This document shows, piece after piece, positions 1-6,985 of a stretch of 16,653 bases of DNA. Source of the stretch: Methanolinea sp. UBA473. Lineage in GTDB: Archaea > Halobacteriota > Methanomicrobia > Methanomicrobiales > Methanospirillaceae. How positions within the stretch are numbered: position 1 is the first letter of the stretch; the number at the start of each line of letters is the position of its first letter. The DNA lies in contig DAEV01000098.1 of the NCBI GenBank assembly GCA_002509495.1, forward strand, positions 1 through 16,653. Reading direction: 5' to 3'. The notes beneath the pieces were generated by a model. It saw only the letters and a list, made by a program, of their open reading frames with translations, was not told the DNA's origin and did not search any database. A program made the translations under genes and the position numbers.

Positions 1-134
1 CGGGAACCATGCTTCGCTGCCATCACCCTTCTTCATTTAGGGTGACTGTTTTCAAGTATTTGAATGAAGGAGCGGAAGCTCTTTTTCTGACCACGTGTGT
101 TTGTGCAGGTTCGGGTTCGTAGCCCGGCGTGGTT
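1..134. repeat. Direct repeat, copy 1 (left end may be cut by the window)
   Basis: Bases 1-52 are identical to 1192-1243. The following ~80 bases are a diverged version of 1244-1324. Within the copy are a CACCC/GGGTG stem (26-43 region), a GAGC-GGAA-GCTC hairpin with a GNRA-type loop (70-81, extendable outward with a G-T pair), and an outer CCACG (91-95) / CGTGG (128-132) stem enclosing CGGG/CCCG. No coding sense is seen. The identity of the first half against the drift of the second half suggests a repeated element with a conserved core, or recent conversion of that part. Confidence 0.8.
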
Positions 135-183
135 GTCGCCAGAGATAGTATCATTCGTTCAGGATGCTGGCTTTTCATTAAAC

Positions 184-219
184 GTATGGTTGTGTATCAA
201 AACTTGTACACAAACATAC
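184..219. other. Inverted repeat / hairpin
   Basis: The arms GTATGGTTGTGTA (184-196) and TACACAAACATAC (207-219) pair at 12 of 13 positions around a 10-nt spacer. It lies in the gene-free stretch between repeat copy 1 and the toxin gene. It could be a regulator-binding site or a structured RNA; nothing else in the sequence decides. Confidence 0.5.
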
Positions 220-258
220 TTCCAGGCAGTTTGTGGATCAAAATAAGAGAAATATGAT

Positions 259-277
259 ACACAAAAGTGTGTTTTTT
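259..277 (+). terminator. Terminator-like hairpin with T-tract
   Basis: The stem ACACA (259-263) / TGTGT (268-272) closes an AAAG loop and runs into six T (272-277). Read on the plus strand it is a short intrinsic-type terminator. No protein gene precedes it in the window, so it could end a transcript of the repeat region or of a gene to the left. Confidence 0.35.
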
Positions 278-320
278 GAACAGAACTTATATGCACACCA
301 TCATTAGAGAGGCTGTTGAC

Positions 321-593
321 TTAGTGGTAACGACGATATCTCTTGTGTGCCTGTTCGATCGTCATCAGATCAAGCACCAGTACCGTGTCTTCTTTCTTTA
401 AAATCTTGAAGATGATGGTGTAACTCCGCCCGATGTGCATCCGGTAAATCTGTTTCGTCGGAAACAGGCACTCTGCATCAGATGCAGCATACGGATTATC
501 CAACTCCCGTATACGGTTGAATATCTGCCCCCGATTATGAGCAGGATACTTTTTGAGAGTTTTAACGACTCTTCTTGAAATTTGTACATTCAA
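321..593 (-). CDS. RelE/ParE-superfamily toxin
   Basis: A 90-aa basic protein of the RelE/ParE toxin superfamily, whose members cut mRNA at the ribosome or poison gyrase. It opens with a Lys/Arg-rich helix (residues 7-16). It ends with the usual beta-sheet pattern, IYRMHIGRSYTIIFKI (about 49-64) and then VLVLDLMTIEQAHKRY, where the Arg residues and terminal Tyr/Arg resemble RelE-type active-site positions. The start is TTG at 593: an in-frame TGA lies three codons upstream (600-602), so there is no ATG alternative. It lies 61 nt downstream of the antitoxin gene on the same strand, wider than the usual overlap. No Shine-Dalgarno site is visible. Toxin fold: fairly sure. Target: unknown. Confidence 0.78.
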   Translation of the reverse strand: MNVQISRRVVKTLKKYPAHNRGQIFNRIRELDNPYAASDAECLFPTKQIYRMHIGRSYTIIFKILKKEDTVLVLDLMTIEQAHKRYRRYH

Positions 594-654
594 GAAACAT
601 CACGGACCCTGGGCTCATTGCAGCAGAAAAATTTCCGTCATAGGCGATTCGGTC

Positions 655-879
655 CTATAATTCTTTGATGTCCAGTTCCCGTGCAGCCTCGTCAAGGCTG
701 ACGAAGTCACCGCTCTTTTCGATCTCTTCAAGGTGCTTCAGGAAATCATGCTCTTCTTTTAAGGCGATCATTTCTTCCAGGAGACTGTCATAGGTCTGGC
801 CCGGTCGCTTCAATTTTGACAGTGATTCCCAGACTTCAGGTGTTACGGGAATCCTCTTGGTTGCACCCTCGCTTGTCAT
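655..879 (-). CDS. Antitoxin-like protein, cognate of the RelE-like toxin
   Basis: A 74-aa acidic protein. The N-terminal part (KRIPVTPEVWESLSKLKRPG, residues 8-27) resembles the short ribbon-type DNA-binding N-termini of archaeal antitoxins and DUF7557-like proteins. It is followed by a Glu/Lys-rich helix (about 33-56) likely to wrap the toxin. It starts at ATG 879, with a weak GGATAG element just upstream. It is the first gene of the minus-strand pair with the toxin downstream, the usual antitoxin-first order. Autoregulation would be expected for such modules, and a perfect inverted repeat lies about 130 bp upstream (1007-1028). The family name is from memory of the pattern; the role rests on sequence style and gene order. 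Confidence 0.68.
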   Translation of the reverse strand: MTSEGATKRIPVTPEVWESLSKLKRPGQTYDSLLEEMIALKEEHDFLKHLEEIEKSGDFVSLDEAARELDIKEL

Positions 880-1006
880 TCTATCCTGTTCTCCACGTAT
901 TCAATTCGACACATGGACTCTGATTTTCGCAACGTCGCTCGATAGAGATCCATGTTCTCTCTCCATGGACACTGTCCAAATAGCCTTTGCACGTTCAGGA
1001 CTAAAC

Positions 1007-1028
1007 ATACTGTAAACACTTACAGTAT
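1007..1028. promoter_or_regulatory. Perfect 9-bp inverted repeat, possible operator
   Basis: ATACTGTAA (1007-1015) and TTACAGTAT (1020-1028) are separated by ACAC. It lies about 130 bp upstream of the antitoxin start. The symmetry suits a dimeric DNA-binding protein; assignment to the toxin/antitoxin pair is inference. Confidence 0.4.
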
Positions 1029-1191
1029 TGTAAGTAATGATGTATAAACATGATGCCCGGAACAAGTCCGGACCTTGGCTTTGGGTGATGGCGGTCATAG
1101 TAGTCGGGATACAGCTGGTCTCATTCCGAACCCGGCAAAGTGTTCGCCAACTCACGTCATATACGATGCTTAGGTACGCGAGTGTCAATGG

Positions 1192-1324
1192 CGGGAACCA
1201 TGCTTCGCTGCCATCACCCTTCTTCATTTAGGGTGACTGTTTTTTGGGAAATTGCATTTGAAGAGCGGAAGCTCTGTATCATTTCACCGTCACGGGTGGC
1301 ACGGGGTCATAACCCAGTGTGGTA
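1192..1324. repeat. Direct repeat, copy 2
   Basis: 1192-1243 is identical to 1-52. The rest keeps the order of copy 1 with substitutions and small indels. It has an AGAGC-GGAA-GCTCT hairpin (1262-1275), which shares the 12-nt core at 71-82 of copy 1, and a GGGT-CATA-ACCC hairpin (1304-1315) at the place of the CGGG/CCCG stem. The two copies bracket the toxin/antitoxin genes. Confidence 0.8.
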
Positions 1325-1471
1325 ATCAAAACTGTGAAGCGGAAAATGAAATTTATTCAAATATGTCCATTATACCCTTAAATTATCTCTTGGATTAAGG
1401 AAAAGACGTATTTAAATTAACTGACGGATCGTTTTTATTGAATAAAATTGAACTTAAAGGATAAAAAAATT

Positions 1472-1479
1472 CTTATAAG
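1472..1479 (+). promoter_or_regulatory. Possible TATA box of serpin 1
   Basis: CTTATAAG, preceded by an A-rich stretch, lies 41 bp upstream of the ATG at 1520. A transcription start about 25 bp downstream would give a leader of about 20 nt. A second A/T-rich candidate (TTTAAATTAA, 1411-1420) is further away. Confidence 0.35.
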
Positions 1480-1519
1480 ATCGTCTTATTATGCATGCAT
1501 AGAACATGGGTCGGTTACT

Positions 1520-3058
1520 ATGAATTCGAAGTTATTCATTATCATTCTATATGGCATCTGTTTTGTATTTCTTCTCAGTATTTTTGTGCCCGTATCAGCC
1601 ATAGCCGACGATTTGAACTACAATAACTTATCATTGGCTGATTCTAAGCAGAACTCGAAACTTCACACTATCGGGCAGCTGAAGATACAGGCTATCGCTC
1701 CGATAAACCCGGTCTTCGAGTCGGCACAACAGCGCTTAATGCCGATCCCAAAAACCACGCCGGTATCTTCACCGGTTGTGCAGACGAGGTCGAATATCTC
1801 GCACTATTCATACGAGAAGGTGCTGTCAAAGAGGACCGCAATGGAGGAGGCGATGAATTCCCTGCAGGACCAGGCCGGGAAACCGGATGCAGCCTCTCTT
1901 TCGGAAAATGCAAAAGAAGTAGTGCAGGCGAACAACCAGTTTGCCCTCGACTTCTACCACGAGCTGGTCAGCAACCCGGAAAGTGCTGGTGACAATATTT
2001 TCTTCTCACCCTGGAGCATATCGTCCGTGTTTGCTCTCACCTACGAGGGAGCCAGGGGCACTACTGCCAATGAGATCCGTTCTGTATTTCATTTTCCTGC
2101 AACAGATGCCACTCTCAGGGATGGGTATTCCGAGCTCACGACCGGTCTGAACAACGGCAGATCTGGATATATGCTATATACTGCCAACGCTCTTTGGGCC
2201 GAAAAGACATACCCGTTCCTTACGGATTACATCAGCATTGCAGACCGTTATTACAGTGCAAAGACGACCAACCTTGATTTTATTAATAAGCCTGACGATT
2301 CGCGGCTCATTATCAACCGCTGGGTGGAGGACAGGACCAGGAACCGGATCAAAGACCTGCTACCTTCCGGTGCAATCCACTCTGAGACAAGGCTCGTGAT
2401 CACAAACGCCATTTACTTCAAGGGCAAATGGGTGGAGCAATTTTCAAAAACAAACACAATTGATGAGGATTTCCAGGTTTCCCCGTCACAGACCGTCAGG
2501 GTCCCGATGATGAAGAGGACGGACGAAGATGCCAAGTACTGGTATGCAGAGACCGAAGATGTCCAGGTACTTGGGATGCCGTATGTCCATAAAAGTGGGG
2601 ACGAGATGTCGATGCTCGTGCTTCTCCCGAAGGGCAATAACCTTGAAGCCCTGGAGACTTCTCTTTCCGCCCGGAGGGTGGGGGAGCTGAACCAGGCGCT
2701 CGTGTATAAAAGGGTGTATGTGTCCTTCCCCCGATTCAGGCTTGAGACAGATTACCAACTGTCTGGGCCCTTAGCAGACATGGGAATGCCGAGTGCGTTT
2801 GCCGGGTCAGATTTCTCGGGGATGGACGGTACGAAAAACCTGTTCATTGATGAGGTATACCACAAGGCATTCGTCGAGGTAAACGAGGAAGGAACTGAAG
2901 CTGCTGCAGCAACCGGAGCCACCATCGCGATGGGTGCCGAGATTTTCATCGAACCGATCCCTGTATTCCGAGCGGATCATCCCTTCCTGTTCCTGATCCA
3001 GGACAACGACACCGGGAACATCCTCTTCATCGGCCGCGTGGTGAACCCAGCCGGTTAG
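1520..3058 (+). CDS. Serpin 1, secreted serine-protease inhibitor
   Basis: A 512-aa serpin, a suicide inhibitor that traps proteases covalently. Residues 1-29 are a signal peptide (hydrophobic run about 5-26, likely cleaved after SAIA). About 95 residues of low-complexity extension follow, with the block INPVFES at 62-68. The serpin fold runs from about residue 124 to the end, with FFSPWSISS, TNAIYFKG and DHPFLFLI signatures. The reactive-loop hinge EEGTEAAAAT (456-465) is the small-residue pattern of inhibitory serpins. At the tip, Met471 is the position aligned with the basic residues of the two paralogues. ATG 1520 is chosen over TTG 1448 because it starts directly at the signal peptide and gives the same length as serpin 2. 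No Shine-Dalgarno site is evident. Serpin 2 follows after 192 bp. Family: certain. Target protease: unknown. Confidence 0.95.
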   Translation: MNSKLFIIILYGICFVFLLSIFVPVSAIADDLNYNNLSLADSKQNSKLHTIGQLKIQAIAPINPVFESAQQRLMPIPKTTPVSSPVVQTRSNISHYSYEKVLSKRTAMEEAMNSLQDQAGKPDAASLSENAKEVVQANNQFALDFYHELVSNPESAGDNIFFSPWSISSVFALTYEGARGTTANEIRSVFHFPATDATLRDGYSELTTGLNNGRSGYMLYTANALWAEKTYPFLTDYISIADRYYSAKTTNLDFINKPDDSRLIINRWVEDRTRNRIKDLLPSGAIHSETRLVITNAIYFKGKWVEQFSKTNTIDEDFQVSPSQTVRVPMMKRTDEDAKYWYAETEDVQVLGMPYVHKSGDEMSMLVLLPKGNNLEALETSLSARRVGELNQALVYKRVYVSFPRFRLETDYQLSGPLADMGMPSAFAGSDFSGMDGTKNLFIDEVYHKAFVEVNEEGTEAAAATGATIAMGAEIFIEPIPVFRADHPFLFLIQDNDTGNILFIGRVVNPAG

Positions 3059-3075
3059 AATTTCTTTTCTCTTTT
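3059..3075 (+). terminator. T-rich tract after serpin 1
   Basis: A pyrimidine-rich run with several T clusters begins straight after the serpin 1 stop. Archaeal termination often needs only such T-tracts. No hairpin precedes it. Confidence 0.3.
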
Positions 3076-3194
3076 GAATAGTCTTGGTAAATGCCAATCG
3101 ATCTTTTTCGGAAACTGCTCTGTGATTGATTCGCTGTTACAGGAAAAATACCTGGAAAAATCGATTAACCGGAGAGAATTGAACCCGGGGGATC

Positions 3195-3207
3195 AAAATT
3201 TTATTAA
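3195..3207 (+). promoter_or_regulatory. Possible TATA region of serpin 2
   Basis: The A/T run AAAATTTTATTAA ends 44 bp upstream of the ATG at 3251 and would allow a leader of about 20 nt. A weak GAGG (3237-3240) ten bases before the ATG may serve as ribosome-binding site. This suggests serpin 2 can be transcribed independently of serpin 1. Confidence 0.35.
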
Positions 3208-3250
3208 AGGATCGCCGCTTCATCCACGTGGTATACGAGGATGGGATCCT

Positions 3251-4789
3251 ATGAATCTGAAGATATTCGCGATTGTACTCTATGCCATCTGTTTTGCACT
3301 TGTTCTCGGCATTCTTCTCCCCGCGTCATCGGGCGCGATGACTGATCGTAACTTCAGTGGATCGACAGGGTCCGAAGCAAAACATCCTTTTCAAGCTCCC
3401 ATCCGCGAGCAATTTGTGAATCGGACAATTGCTCTGATAAATCCGGTCTTCGAGTCGGGAATTCCGTTTATCGCGCCCGATCTGGTGCCTGGTTCCGGAA
3501 ATTCAACGGAGAAACTGTTCAAATTGAATAGTTCCCAATTTTCATTCCAGAAAAAACCATCGTTGGCATCGTCCATCGCATCGAAGATCAATTCCCAAAA
3601 ACCCCCCCCCGGAACGCTGCCCGCCACTCCCCCCTCCGAAGAAGCCCTGGCAGTGGTTCAGGCCAACAACCAGTTCGCCATTGACCTATATTCAAGGCTG
3701 GCGACCGATCCTGGCCACGCTGCCGGGAATATCTTCTTCTCCCCCTGGACTATCTCGTCCGCACTGGCCCTCACCTATGAGGGTGCGAGGGGTGCCACAG
3801 CGGATGAGATCCGGTCGGTGTTCCACTTCCCCTCTTCTTACACCACATTGAGGGAAGGATATTCCGAGGTACTTGCCAGGCTCAATGCGGGTGATTCGGG
3901 ATATGCCCTGTACACGGCCAATGCCCTCTGGGCGGAAGAGACTCACCCGTTCCTCCCGGACTACACCAGCACCGCTGACCAATATTACGGAGCGAAGACG
4001 ACCAACCTTGACTTCGTCAATGAACCTGAAGCCTCCCGGACAACCATCAACCGGTGGGTCGAGGACAAGACCTGCGACCGGATCCGGGACCTGATACCGG
4101 AAGGAGCGATCGATCCTGCCACCCTGCTGGTCATCACCAACGCCATTTATTTCAAGGGCACCTGGGAGACCCAATTTGAACCATCCAACACCATTGAAGA
4201 AGATTTCCACGTCACTCCTTCCCTTACTGTCCGGGTCCCGATGATGAAGATGACCCACGTGGATGCCGTTTACTCGTACGCCGAGACCGATACCCTCCAG
4301 GTGCTCGGTATGCCGTATGCCCACACCGGGGGCAAAGGCCTGTCCATGCTGGTGCTGCTCCCGAAGGAAAACGACATCGAGGCCCTGGAAAATGCGCTCT
4401 CTGCCGCACGGATCGCGGAACTGAACCAGGCACTCGTCCACAGGCAGGTGAATGTCTACTTCCCGCGGTTCCGGATGGAGACCTCGTACGGCCTTTCGGA
4501 AACGCTCGCCGGGATGGGAATGCCGAGTGCATTTGGCGGGGCTGATTTCTCTGGCATGGACGGCACCAGGGACCTGTTCATCGATAAGATCTTCCACAAG
4601 GCATTCGTCGATGTGAACGAAGAAGGAACCGAGGCGGCAGCGGCAACGGCGGTAATCGCCGTCAGGAGCCTCGGGCCGATGGAACCGGTTCCGGTGTTCC
4701 GGGCGGATCGTCCCTTCCTGTTCCTGATCCAGGACAACGATACCGGGAACATCCTCTTCATTGGCCGAGTGGTGGACCCGGCAGGATAA
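3251..4789 (+). CDS. Serpin 2, secreted serine-protease inhibitor with Arg-Ser loop tip
   Basis: A 512-aa close paralogue of serpin 1. It has a signal peptide (hydrophobic 5-26), an extension of about 105 residues with INPVFES at 63-69 and a Pro-rich linker, then the serpin fold from about residue 135. The hinge EEGTEAAAAT (457-466) is intact. The loop continues AVIAVRSLGP, so Arg472-Ser473 is the natural scissile bond. This stretch resembles the antithrombin loop (Arg-Ser followed by Leu) and predicts inhibition of trypsin-like proteases. ATG 3251 is chosen because it begins at the signal peptide; an open frame extends upstream to 3074 but has no protein-like content. A run of nine C (3602-3610) encodes the Pro-rich linker. 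A perfect hairpin follows the stop codon at once. Confidence 0.95.
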   Translation: MNLKIFAIVLYAICFALVLGILLPASSGAMTDRNFSGSTGSEAKHPFQAPIREQFVNRTIALINPVFESGIPFIAPDLVPGSGNSTEKLFKLNSSQFSFQKKPSLASSIASKINSQKPPPGTLPATPPSEEALAVVQANNQFAIDLYSRLATDPGHAAGNIFFSPWTISSALALTYEGARGATADEIRSVFHFPSSYTTLREGYSEVLARLNAGDSGYALYTANALWAEETHPFLPDYTSTADQYYGAKTTNLDFVNEPEASRTTINRWVEDKTCDRIRDLIPEGAIDPATLLVITNAIYFKGTWETQFEPSNTIEEDFHVTPSLTVRVPMMKMTHVDAVYSYAETDTLQVLGMPYAHTGGKGLSMLVLLPKENDIEALENALSAARIAELNQALVHRQVNVYFPRFRMETSYGLSETLAGMGMPSAFGGADFSGMDGTRDLFIDKIFHKAFVDVNEEGTEAAAATAVIAVRSLGPMEPVPVFRADRPFLFLIQDNDTGNILFIGRVVDPAG

Positions 4790-4815
4790 CCATTTTTCGC
4801 TCTCTCGAAAAATGG
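4790..4815 (+). terminator. Perfect hairpin directly after serpin 2
   Basis: CCATTTTTCG (4790-4799) and CGAAAAATGG (4806-4815) form a 10-bp stem around CTCTCT, starting one base after the TAA. It has no long T-tract after it, so it may be a terminator or a 3'-end stabiliser. Confidence 0.6.
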
Positions 4816-4836
4816 ATTCCCTCCACTTTCCATTCC

Positions 4837-5223
4837 ATGCATATGACAGATCCCGATAACGATTTTGCATCGCAGGTTACGTTAATTGGCTGTTGTGGAG
4901 CATATTGCGGCACATGCCGCCCATTGAAGGATTCTGTCTGCAAAGGGTGCAAACTTGGTTACAAGGATGGCAAACGGGATATCCGGAATGCACGCTGTGC
5001 GATAAAACGCTGTTGCATTATGGTAAAAAAGTTGGACTCCTGTGCCGATTGCCCTGAATATGAAGAGTGCAGAATGATCCGGAGTCTTTTCGATAAGAAC
5101 GGGTATAAATACAAAAAGTACCGCCAGTCTATGGAATTCATCAGGGAATTTGGTTACCAGGAATTTATTGCAGCCGCCCGCTCATGGAAGGGTGCGTATG
5201 GCCGTCTGAATCCTCCCAGGTAG
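4837..5223 (+). CDS. DUF3795 cysteine-rich protein
   Basis: A 128-aa protein rich in Cys, common in anaerobes and methanogens. It opens with GCCGAYCGTC (about 18-27), then CKGC (35-38) and paired Cys further on: CAIKRCC at about 53-59 and CADCPEYEEC at about 67-76. This is the DUF3795 layout. It probably binds zinc or an iron-sulfur cluster; no reaction is established for the family. The C-terminal 50 residues are basic and aromatic. Two in-frame ATGs compete (4837 and 4843); neither has a clear Shine-Dalgarno site. It is preceded by the serpin 2 hairpin, so it is probably its own transcription unit. Family call: good. Function: unknown. Confidence 0.8.
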   Translation: MHMTDPDNDFASQVTLIGCCGAYCGTCRPLKDSVCKGCKLGYKDGKRDIRNARCAIKRCCIMVKKLDSCADCPEYEECRMIRSLFDKNGYKYKKYRQSMEFIREFGYQEFIAAARSWKGAYGRLNPPR

Positions 5224-5318
5224 CAAGGAAACGAAAAGATTCATTACCGAACGATATCCTCTCTTCCCATTTTCACCTTGCTAACCGTCCCTTTAATAGA
5301 AGTGATCAGATAGTATCT

Positions 5319-5325
5319 GAAGGAG
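5319..5325 (+). promoter_or_regulatory. Ribosome-binding site of the RibD-like gene
   Basis: GAAGGAG ends seven bases before the ATG at 5333 and fixes that start. A TATA-like CTTTAATAG lies at 5291-5299. Confidence 0.6.
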
Positions 5326-5332
5326 TCAATCC

Positions 5333-6016
5333 ATGATACCCAAAGTAATCCTCCACATCGCAACGAGCCTCGACGGCCGGATCCGTAATTTTCCCGCAGA
5401 CTATGAATTGTACTACTCGCTCGCCGCAAGATGGAACCCGGATGCGATCCTGTTCGGAAGCGAGACGGTACTCGCCGCGATCCGGGACAATCCCTCCCTC
5501 GAAGTGCCCCCGGAGCATGAAGAGATGTTCCGGCCCCCGGATGGGTCTCCCGATCCACGTCCGCTGCTCGTGATCGCCGACAGCCGGGGGAGGGTGCGCT
5601 GCTGGGACGCCATCCGGAAATGGCCGTACATGCGGGACGTTCTCGCCCTCTGCTCCCTCGCAACACCACAGGAGTATCTCGACTACCTGGCAGAAAGGAA
5701 GGTTGGTGCGATCATTGCCGGGGACGACCGCATCGATATGCGTAAGGCCCTCATGGATCTGAGCCGGCAATACGGGGTAAACACAGTCAGGATCGATTCC
5801 GGAGGGACGCTCAACAGCGTTCTCCTTCAGGCAGGGGTTGTCAGTGAAGTAAGCGTGCTCATCCATCCTTTCCTGGCCGGCGGAAAGCCGGATCCGACCA
5901 TGTTCGATCCGGTAAAGGCAGGGTTTCCCGATCTGCAGGTTTTTTTGACTCACCTTCACACGGAAGTAATAGGAAATGGTATCGTTTGGGTCCGGTATTC
6001 CGTAAAGGAATCCTAA
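5333..6016 (+). CDS. RibD C-terminal / dihydrofolate-reductase-like reductase
   Basis: A 227-aa protein of the RibD C-terminal (pyrimidine reductase) fold. In riboflavin and deazaflavin synthesis such enzymes use NADPH to reduce the ribosyl side chain of the diaminopyrimidine intermediate. Visible are the N-terminal beta strand and SLDGRI motif (12-17), DAILFGSETVLA (about 39-50), and late in the protein IDSGGTLNSVLLQAG and LAGGKP, which fit the dinucleotide-binding and substrate loops. The sequence departs from the canonical archaeal enzyme: it lacks the usual clear TVLxDDP continuation and has a long central insert. A paralogue of unknown substrate is therefore as likely as the riboflavin enzyme. 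A strong Shine-Dalgarno site supports the start. No riboflavin genes adjoin it. Confidence 0.75.
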   Translation: MIPKVILHIATSLDGRIRNFPADYELYYSLAARWNPDAILFGSETVLAAIRDNPSLEVPPEHEEMFRPPDGSPDPRPLLVIADSRGRVRCWDAIRKWPYMRDVLALCSLATPQEYLDYLAERKVGAIIAGDDRIDMRKALMDLSRQYGVNTVRIDSGGTLNSVLLQAGVVSEVSVLIHPFLAGGKPDPTMFDPVKAGFPDLQVFLTHLHTEVIGNGIVWVRYSVKES

Positions 6017-6071
6017 AGTCGCATTTGAAATTCGCGGGAAGGATCAGCAAGAGATTAGAAAAATCTCAAAA

Positions 6072-6138
6072 ATCCCACAGGGATCTCCGGATTGAAGGAA
6101 CTGGTTGCTGCAGACTATTCCCTCCAGGGAATCCGGAG
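6072..6138. terminator. Cluster of hairpins between convergent genes
   Basis: Between the RibD-like gene and the oppositely oriented hydrolase lie ATCCC-ACA-GGGAT (6072-6084), CTCCGGATT (6085-6093) paired with AATCCGGAG (6130-6138), and an inner TCCC-TCCA-GGGA. The nested stems suggest termination or 3'-end structure for one or both genes. Confidence 0.45.
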
Positions 6139-6152
6139 AAGGGAAAAATGAG

Positions 6153-6953
6153 TTATTTCAGCGTTCGCGTGAAGAACGCGATCATCTCGTGATAGGCATC
6201 CGTTGCATAATCCTCCCTGTTCAGGCTTCCGTTCACCATCATGAACCCGTGCGGCCGCCCCTGGTATACTTTAAGCTCGAAGTACTTGTCGGCGGCATCG
6301 AGCTCGGTCGAGTAATTGTAGATGGAAGCAACGGGGCTCGCCTGATCCCTTGATCCGTGGATGATGAGCATGGGAACATCGAGTTCATGGACGTGGGATG
6401 CCGGTGCGGTGTTGTTTGTAGATCCAAGGCTGTTCGGGAACCCGTAGAAGGCCACTCCGGCGCTGAAATCTTTCACCTGCGGAAGGAAGAGCATCGTGAA
6501 CCGTCCGCCGGCGCAGAAGCCCGTGAGGCCGAGCTTATTGCCGTCGACGTCGGTACGTGACATGAGGGAAGCGACCGAGGAGCGGATGACTGCCTCGACT
6601 TCGGGATCTCCTGCCCGCTGGCCGAAGGTCTGCCACTCGGGTGCAATCACGACAAACCCGTCGCCGGCGATCTCGTCGCACATATCCTTATAACCTTGTT
6701 CGAGCCCGTTGAAGGAATGCAGGAGCACGATCCCGGGGTATTTTCCGGGTGTGAGCGGCGCTGCAATGTAGGCCGGGTAGGACTTGCCATCGGCCATGAT
6801 CGTTGTCATGGTGCCGGGTGCGGGTGCGGAGGTTGGCTTGGCAGTTGTCACCGGGGGCGGACTGCCCTGCTGGGGGGTCATCACGCATCCTGTCAGGTAT
6901 ACCGTGACAATAAGAGTGCATGCGCAGAGGACGAGAAGGAACGACCTGTTCAT
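6153..6953 (-). CDS. Lipoprotein of the dienelactone hydrolase family
   Basis: A 266-aa alpha/beta hydrolase, predicted to be anchored outside the cell. The signal peptide ends in the lipobox LTGC with Cys23, followed by a Pro/Thr/Ala-rich linker to about residue 50. The nucleophile elbow GFCAGG (145-150) uses Cys147, as in dienelactone hydrolase. Asp203 (GSRDQASP) and His235 (RPHGFM) complete the triad. The Glu that activates the Cys in classical dienelactone hydrolase (QEIFG motif) is replaced by HSFNG (79-83). The substrate is thus unlikely to be dienelactone itself; an ester of unknown nature is more likely. GGTGA six bases before the ATG (complement of 6960-6964) supports the start. It converges with the RibD-like gene. 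Confidence 0.88.
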   Translation of the reverse strand: MNRSFLLVLCACTLIVTVYLTGCVMTPQQGSPPPVTTAKPTSAPAPGTMTTIMADGKSYPAYIAAPLTPGKYPGIVLLHSFNGLEQGYKDMCDEIAGDGFVVIAPEWQTFGQRAGDPEVEAVIRSSVASLMSRTDVDGNKLGLTGFCAGGRFTMLFLPQVKDFSAGVAFYGFPNSLGSTNNTAPASHVHELDVPMLIIHGSRDQASPVASIYNYSTELDAADKYFELKVYQGRPHGFMMVNGSLNREDYATDAYHEMIAFFTRTLK

Positions 6954-6985
6954 CTCTGTTCACCGGATGCTAGATTACTCCAGGG

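Larger units (their letters stand above)
880..1519. other. Gene-poor intergenic region between the antitoxin and serpin 1
   Basis: Six hundred and forty bases without a convincing gene. The stretch holds the inverted repeat at 1007-1028 and a CCGGA/TCCGG hairpin (1057-1071). It also has a 10-bp inverted repeat GGGTGATGGC (1083-1092) / GCCATCACCC (1210-1219), repeat copy 2 (1192-1324) and an A/T-rich promoter region for serpin 1 (from about 1370). The open frames that cross it include repeat sequence and look accidental. Confidence 0.6.

Noticed and set aside
108..132. T-arm-like stem-loop suggesting a tRNA remnant
   Set aside because: The loop TTCGTAG lacks the conserved A of tRNA T-loops, and no acceptor, D or anticodon arm can be drawn around it.
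901..1227. Open frame of 108 codons on the minus strand across repeat copy 2
   Set aside because: Its first codons lie within the repeated DNA, its residue pattern has no domain character, and it covers the inverted repeat upstream of the antitoxin. It looks accidental.
1037..1231. Plus-strand frame of 64 codons with a hydrophobic stretch near its start
   Set aside because: The hydrophobic run could pass for a membrane helix, but the frame ends inside the repeat, has no ribosome-binding site and no conserved-looking C-terminus.
3692..4870. Long frame (392 codons) antisense to serpin 2, and a similar one antisense to the toroid protein at 7679-8812
   Set aside because: Both mirror the codon structure of well-supported genes on the other strand and show a His/Arg/Gly-rich composition typical of antisense shadows.
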